From: Peromyscus leucopus
Lineage: Eukaryota; Chordata; Mammalia; Rodentia; Cricetidae
Assembly: GCF_004664715.2 (NCBI RefSeq)
Contig: NC_051063.1
Coordinates: forward strand, 114,004,829-114,068,828
Direction of reading: 5' to 3'
Length of the DNA: 64,000 nt
Position 1 is the stretch's first letter. The number at the start of each line of letters is the position of its first letter. The translations under genes and the position numbers were made by a program. A model generated the notes under the pieces. The model searched no databases. It had not been told where the DNA came from and saw nothing but the letters and a program-made list of their open reading frames with translations. Shown piece by piece: positions 58,459-64,000 of this stretch.

Positions 58459-58577
58459 GTAGGTCATAGGACAGCTTGTTTCTCTCCTTCTGCCACACAA
58501 GTCCCAGGGATGGAACTCAGGTCTTCAGGCTTAGCAGCAGGAGACTCGACTTGCTGAGCCATCTAGCCAGGCCAGTC
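58331..58577 (-). mobile_element. B3-type SINE, antisense, with CT/GT tail
   Basis: aggtcataggacagcttgtt, tctctccttctgccacacaa, gtcccagggatggaactcag, gcttagcagcaggagactcg and tgctgagccatctagccagg are antisense B3 body and head. The tail has become CT-rich (58350-58390) and GT-rich. Confidence 0.85.
58398..58459. repeat. (GT)n microsatellite
   Basis: GT run of about 27 units with one GC step near the end; the expanded tail of the B3 SINE. Confidence 0.95.
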
Positions 58578-59007
58578 TCTCTACCTCTTGTTTTCTAGAT
58601 GTTGGCATTCATTTCTCTTTTATCTCCTTGCCATATACACATATGCAAAATTTTGGCATCCCTGCTTCCTCCTAGAAGAATTCTGATATCTTCAGTGACC
58701 TAATCTGTTTTTCTCAGCAGACGTATTAATTCTGTTTCTAACCCTACTTGGTGAGTTCATTTAAAGTATTTACTAAGAATACCAAATGACCAGCTCTTCA
58801 TATAGTAGTCTCTTCTTGCAATGCTAACTTTACCTTAACTTTTTTGTTATATTTTTAGATTTATCTGAAATTCTCTTCCCACTAACACCCATGACTTACA
58901 TAGTATCTGTAATCTCTATGCTTTTTTTTCTCTCATTTTTTTTTTTGAAGTGGTTATTCTACTAAATCCCATATGTCATTATCTTTCTTGGCTTGTGAGC
59001 TTATATT
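58578..59007. other. Unassigned, no gene seen
   Basis: AT-rich with short T runs; nothing recognised. Confidence 0.45.
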
Positions 59008-59044
59008 GCTTCTGCTGCTGTTGTTGCTGCTACTGTTGTTGTTA

Positions 59045-59088
<44 letters not shown>
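59008..59088. repeat. CTG trinucleotide repeat, 14 units uninterrupted
   Basis: A mixed CTG/TTG/TTC part (59008-59045) leads into an uninterrupted TGC/CTG run at 59046-59088, about 14 units. It makes a 156-residue plus-strand frame (58950-59420) with a poly-Cys run; nothing else suggests a protein. On the minus strand it reads CAG. Confidence 0.95.
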
Positions 59089-59772
59089 ATAGTTATCTAG
59101 AAATCATCCAAGACTCATCAAGATGTGGGTACCAGAAGTCTGTGCAAGGGGTGGATGCCAATTCCCACGGTAACCGGTCAGGCTTTGGGTGTCATTTCTA
59201 TCTGCAAAGGCAGATGGAATTTAAGAGCAAAAGTCAATCTACTTTCTTTCCCTACCTTGAACCCTCATGGCCTCACTGCGGGTGCCTAGCTCAGGCTGCC
59301 AATGGTCTAAACAAACGTCTGTCTACCTACAGATTTGTTTTTAATAATTCCTTATTTCCTTTTACATTTTCACCCAACACTGACTTTAAGAGAAGAAGGT
59401 ACTGTGTTTACTTTAATTGAGGAAGGACTGGAATTTGCTAGCATGAGTTCTGCATTCTGACTTGCTACAGAGCATCTAAAATTCAGAAGTTCTATTTCAC
59501 TCAATTTTCTGTCCCTAGATCTTCATAATATCTGATGTGTGCCTGACAATAACTCTATAATTCCATGCTGAGTGAATAACTGCTCCATGCAAAGTTCTAA
59601 ATAGTACAGCAGAACATTTTTACCATGATCACAAGTTATTACACTGTCTTGTCCCTCTAAAGGTCATGTAACAGAAGGTATTACCAACATACTGGTCTTA
59701 ACTTGAAAGCCAAATAAAAAAGAGCCACATACCTGAAACAGATAAAGAAAATAGTAACAGAGTTAACGTCTC
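59089..59772. other. Unassigned, no gene seen
   Basis: The first 300 bp lie in the 156-residue frame described for the CTG repeat; there is no homology that I recognise. Confidence 0.45.
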
Positions 59773-59798
59773 AAAAAAAAAAAAAAAAAAAAAAAAAA
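59773..59798. repeat. A26 run
   Basis: Pure poly-A of 26 bases, four bases before the start of a B1. It may be the tail of an older retroposon or part of an A-rich target duplication. Confidence 0.9.
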
Positions 59799-59802
59799 CC
59801 TT

Positions 59803-59972
59803 GCCGGGCGGTGGTGGCACACGCCTTTAATCCCAACACTCAGGAGGCAGAGACAGGCAGATCTCTGTGAGTTCGAGGCCAGCCTGGGCTACCAAGTGAG
59901 TTCCAGGAAAGGCGCAAAGCTACATAGAGAAACCCTGTCTTGAAAAAACAAAAAAAAAAAAACAAAAAAAAA
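59803..59972 (+). mobile_element. B1 SINE, near-consensus
   Basis: gccgggcggtggtggcacac, gttcgaggccagcctgggct, accaagtgagttccaggaaa then ggcgcaaagc. The pol III B box gttcgaggc is intact, and the A tail is interrupted by C. It has the same right-body type as the 10779 copy; it keeps the ancestral gccgggcg start. Confidence 0.95.
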
Positions 59973-61779
59973 ACTTTTCTTATTTTTAAAACATGAGGCC
60001 ATTTTTCCCAAGGAAAATTAAGTTATTAAACTTCCCATAATTTCAAAATGTTTCAGAACACTAAGTCCTACATACTCTCAGCATTTCTGAGAGCAAAGAC
60101 TAACATGCAAGACAGGAGTCTAGAGAGACCAGGATTCTAACTCCCATTCTGCTAACAACTGTCTCCCCAACAGGAAACAACTCATTAAATATCTCTATTT
60201 TCCTTAATTATAAAATGAGAGAATTGAGGATGAATAAGATGGAAGAGAAACTGGGGTGGAACCTCAGCTCTTCCACTTTCTCATAATGATACTTACATCA
60301 TGGTCAATGCTTTCATTGCCTCTGCATCCTTACTTATCTTGGCACTAAAGCTTTTACTACCTTCATTGGGCTGCTCTAACAAGTCAGTGAACTGATACTC
60401 TCAATGTGTGTCACATCAGCTACATCCCAAGTGTTCCAAAATGCCAAAGTCTTTTCCTTCTTCCAGCTTTCTGTAGTTATGAACCCAGATGGTTAATTGG
60501 AAGTAAATCCAACATGGATCTGATCTCTCTTCCAAAATGGCTATCTACAAAAGTTTCCACACTGTATTATTTCTCCAGTGAGCTAAAATTTTTCTTTTAG
60601 ATGTTAACTTTTAGTTGTAAATTATTTAGAAGTTCAGTAAATATACTTCTGTGTTTCTGAATGTTAAATATTTAGCCATCATTGGCTAGTGGTGGAAGTA
60701 TATACAAGGAGAAGAAAAACAAAACAATGTATGTATATGATTTACATTTAAGCATTAGCAACTGCTCTAGTAAAATATCATCCACAATGAATACTAATAA
60801 AGTGCTTACACATTAAGCAACAACATGGGAATCAACTTCTTTAGCCTAAAATTGTATGTGTCACTGCTTTTAGCTGCAAAATGAAGGAGCAAACCACAGG
60901 GACCAGAGGGGAAATACTAATCATATCAGAATACTATGGTGTCCTTGTTCAAAGTAACCCTAATAAATATTTATTAATTAATAGAATGGAATGTGTCTAG
61001 TGTTACATTAAATATCTAGCTTCAACTAAGTTAATGTATATTCCAATGATGAGATAAGTGCATAAGCGTCTAGAAATCTCTGCCAAACAATTGATGTAAT
61101 AGATATGGTCCAATAGTTTCTGTGAAATTAAACATTCTTTATGGTAGTTGTACTGCTTTAGAATAAGAGGAACAAACTCTTCCTAGGATTTCAAATGTCA
61201 GACATGACAATAACATACTCTATCTCAATGGAACTTTAGTAAAAAGATACCTATCAAGAACCCATCCATTCACTCAGTTTACTTTGAAAAGTGTGTATTG
61301 TGGTATCATAGATACCCTTGTGTATTCAAAGTCACATAGACTGTGCCTCAAAAACTATTAGTTAATTATGACAGGAAATTAATAATTTGTACATTCATTC
61401 TTTTGTGAAGTAACAGAACTCTACATTAAGAATGAGATTGAAATTTCCAGAGATGAAATGGATCATGAAGAAAAATATTAACTAATTTCCAATGCTCCAC
61501 ATTACTATTGAACAGTAATTTGGCTAGATATGTACATTCATATTTTTAACATCTTCTATGAATGAACAATGGACATGACAAGCTCATCCTATAGAAACTT
61601 GAATGCCAGAACTTCCCCCACTTCCAAACTTGCTCTGCTTATAGCATCTTTCATTTATTGATGTCCATGTCTTCTTTCCTGCTCACCATGAAAAGCCCCA
61701 GGACATTCTTACCTTCCCACTTTCTTTCATATTCCAGAGCTAAGGGTCCACAGTTTTTTGCTTTAACCTTCAAACACAT
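59973..61779. other. Unassigned, no gene seen
   Basis: About 1.8 kb of AT-rich sequence with no recognised repeats and no frame above 64 residues. Confidence 0.5.
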
Positions 61780-62430
61780 TGAGAATCCCAACACCTCTAC
61801 CCACTTTCATTGCTACTGTCTTGGTCTGAACCACTACCATTTCCAACCTGGATTCTCCAATGGACTCTATTCTACTTGCTTTTACCAATTGCCTCTAGGG
61901 ACCATTGTCACAGTAGGTCACATCAGTGTTCTGCACAACTCCCTGTGGTAAATATGCCTTCTACTCTGAACAAAAGTTTATTTAAATCACCAAGAAAATC
62001 CCAGATGCCCTGGGATTTTCTTCCTTTAACTTCATTTTGACATGCAGTATTATACTGCTCATATATTCTACTCCAGTCTCATTGTCCTCTGAGCATTTAC
62101 AAAACACATAAGCCACACACATGTGGGGTACTTAAAATGGCCATTCTCTACAGATCCAAATAATTCCTACTGATTCTAACTCTCTTCAATTTTCACATTC
62201 TTTAGAATGTCTACTGGAACTACCATACTTAAAACACTTGCCCTTTGTCACTTTATCTCTACCACCCTTAGGCTCTCTTGTATTTCCACATCAATTATCT
62301 CCTCACAGACTATAAAACTTTTATTCACTGATGGTTTATATTGTATGTCACTCCACCACCATCCTTCTCTGCTAGACTACAAACTCAAAAGTGGCAGTAA
62401 TCTTTCTTTGTTTTGATTATAGATAAATTG
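61780..62430 (+). mobile_element. L2-like ancient LINE, 3' part
   Basis: gtctgaaccactaccatttc, aacctggattctccaatgga and later tctgctagactacaaactca then aaagtggcag follow the L2 3' region in the right order. Decayed; frames of 97 and 76 residues here are translated LINE. Confidence 0.5.
61992..62022. repeat. Perfect 13-bp hairpin, 5-base loop
   Basis: aagaaaatcccag (61992-62004) pairs with ctgggattttctt (62010-62022) around atgcc. Confidence 0.9.
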
Positions 62431-63589
62431 CAAATGCCCATAATAGAATGACAAATATAGAAAGACTACAAACTACATAAAAAAGATGCAAATAATCCCT
62501 TGAGAAATAAATAATAATATGCATATACAGTTGAAGTTTAATCCATAGAGAAATGTACATAGGTGGGTAGTGTTGGTAAATACTAGAAGGTAATATAGTG
62601 AAGATGGTAGAAAGTCATAAACTTCTAACTAAGTCATCATATAAACATTTCATTTTGAGTAATTGCCTAAACAAGACCTGTACAATGACAATAGTTGACA
62701 TGGCCAGTCTCAAAAGGGCCCACCCCTAGATAAAAACATACAGAAAATTAACGACTTCTGACAGTGGTGAAGTCAGTCTTCCTCAGAGATGAGGCTTCAA
62801 ATTAGTTATCCAATACCAAGTGATCAGCCCTACAACATGTAGATAAAACAACACTGTGTGAATGTGTAATAATTATCAAAAATAGAGGTCATGAAATTGA
62901 AAGGGAGTGTGAGTAACGGGGGACACAGGAAGAATTCAAAGGAGCATAGTGGGGATGGTATAAATACAGTACCCATACTTGAAATTCTCAAACTATACAT
63001 TTTAAAAACTTTTCATTTTGAATACCATACCTACATAGAAATTACAATAAAAATACAATGGATTCACATATACTTTTCATATGGGTTCATTAAATGTCAA
63101 TGTCTTATTCTTCCTCTCCTTCTCTCCCTATCTCCTTCCTACCACTCATCCTAGGACAGTCTCCCAAATAAGAGGTGACTATGTAAATGAAGAACACATG
63201 GATCTCTGAGAATAGTTAAACTTCATTCTTTGTAACTAAATCTCTGATGTGTCTTTATGCAGATGGCTGTCGATATTGGGTAGTGGTCATATAATTTACA
63301 CAATGGATTCATAATTATGCTGTATTATACAATTGTGCTGTTGTTGAACTATATACTTCTGCTTGCATCATTTAATAATAATGATAACATGAGTATATCC
63401 AGTCTGAAGAGAGAAATGAGGCAAGGTAATAATCAACAACCTATACATCTAACTAGTACTATATAGTAACTCGGCTTTGAGTATGATTTTAAAAGCATCA
63501 CACTTTTGTTGGGAAATCTATTAGACCAACATTCTTCTAGATACATGTAAGCTGAAAGGTTTTAATGTGGCAGTGAAAAAATGAAAAGT
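62431..63589. other. Unassigned, no gene seen
   Basis: AT-rich sequence without recognised repeats. Confidence 0.45.
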
Positions 63590-64000
63590 AAGAGAATAGT
63601 ATTTACAGCCTCAGTTTTCCCTCCCTCCTCTCTTTCCAGACCCTTCTCTCCACCTCCTCTCTCCCCCAGATCCACTCCTTTATTTCCCTTCAGAAAACAG
63701 CAGACCTCCAAGGGATATCAACCAAATATGGCATAACAAGTTACAATAAGACTAGGTACATACCCTCGTATCAAGGTTAGATTAGGCAACCCAATGAGAG
63801 GAAAGGGGTCCCAAAAGCAAGCAAAAGAGTCAGAGACAACCGCAGATCCCCACTGTTGGGAGTCCCACGAGAACACCAAGCTACACAACTATAACATATA
63901 TGCAGAGGGCCTATCTCAGATCCATACAGGCTCCCTGATTGTTCCTTCAATCTGTGAGACCCTATGAGCCCTGCTTACTTAATTCTGTGGGCCTTGTTCT
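63590..64000 (-). mobile_element. Rodent LINE-1 3' UTR, antisense, runs off the window
   Basis: C-rich text (cctcctctctcccccagatc) then gacctccaagggatatcaac, caaatatggcataacaagtt, acaataagactaggtacata, gggagtcccacgagaacacc, tatgcagagggcctatctca match antisense Lx-type 3' UTR. The 5' continuation lies beyond 64000. Confidence 0.8.

Noticed and set aside
58950..59420. 156-residue frame with a long cysteine run
   Set aside because: The cysteines are TGC codons of the CTG microsatellite. The rest has no domain, and no splice or conservation evidence is visible.

Overview
The window looks like about 64 kb of intergenic or deep-intronic DNA from a muroid rodent, most likely a cricetid (hamster, vole or deer-mouse group). 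The basis is the repeat set. There are B1, B2/B3 and ID-type SINEs, LINE-1 tails of rodent type, and class II endogenous retrovirus LTRs. Two B1 copies (10779, 59803) carry the 'gggctaccaagtgag...ggaaaggc' body and two others (36685, 54534) the 'acagagc.agatccaggacaggcacc' body, which I associate with cricetids. Family and species names come from memory of consensus sequences, not from a search.

I find no protein-coding gene, exon, tRNA, rRNA or other functional RNA gene that I can support. Every long open frame falls in a repeat, runs antisense to a LINE, or crosses a microsatellite. The only recognisable coding remnants are transposon fossils: LINE-1 endonuclease (31735-32215) and reverse transcriptase (41096-41380, minus strand), and the amino-terminal part of a Tigger transposase (23700-23965).

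Layout. 1-10 kb: B2/B3 SINEs, an antisense LINE-1 3' UTR, and an otherwise unassigned region with a diverged duplicated ~110-bp block and several RFX/X-box-like motifs; then an 83-bp perfectly alternating pyrimidine-purine tract. 10-18 kb: a young B1 with an 11-bp target duplication, an old LINE-1 3' end split by an ID-like SINE with a 144-bp purine tract, and a 23-bp-arm palindrome joined to an AT repeat. 19-25 kb: a ~560-bp direct duplication 1.8 kb apart, and L2 and Tigger fossils. 28-34 kb: old LTR-like repeats and rearranged LINE-1 pieces. 35.4-42.2 kb: one antisense LINE-1 host carrying a 4.15-kb provirus (6-bp target duplication, two unlike LTRs) and a solo LTR; the provirus itself received a B1 and an inverted LINE-1. 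43-44 kb: a LINE-1 scramble with an 84-bp perfect duplication. 45-64 kb: L2, LTR, B1, B2 and hAT elements, a (CTG)14 run, and a LINE-1 3' UTR that leaves the window.

There is no gene network here. The value of the window is its insertion order and its rearrangement scars, several of which can be read from target-site duplications alone. Nothing in it supports a new biochemical system; the most unusual items are the mismatched-LTR provirus, the 84-bp duplication with template-switch marks, and the X-box-like cluster.
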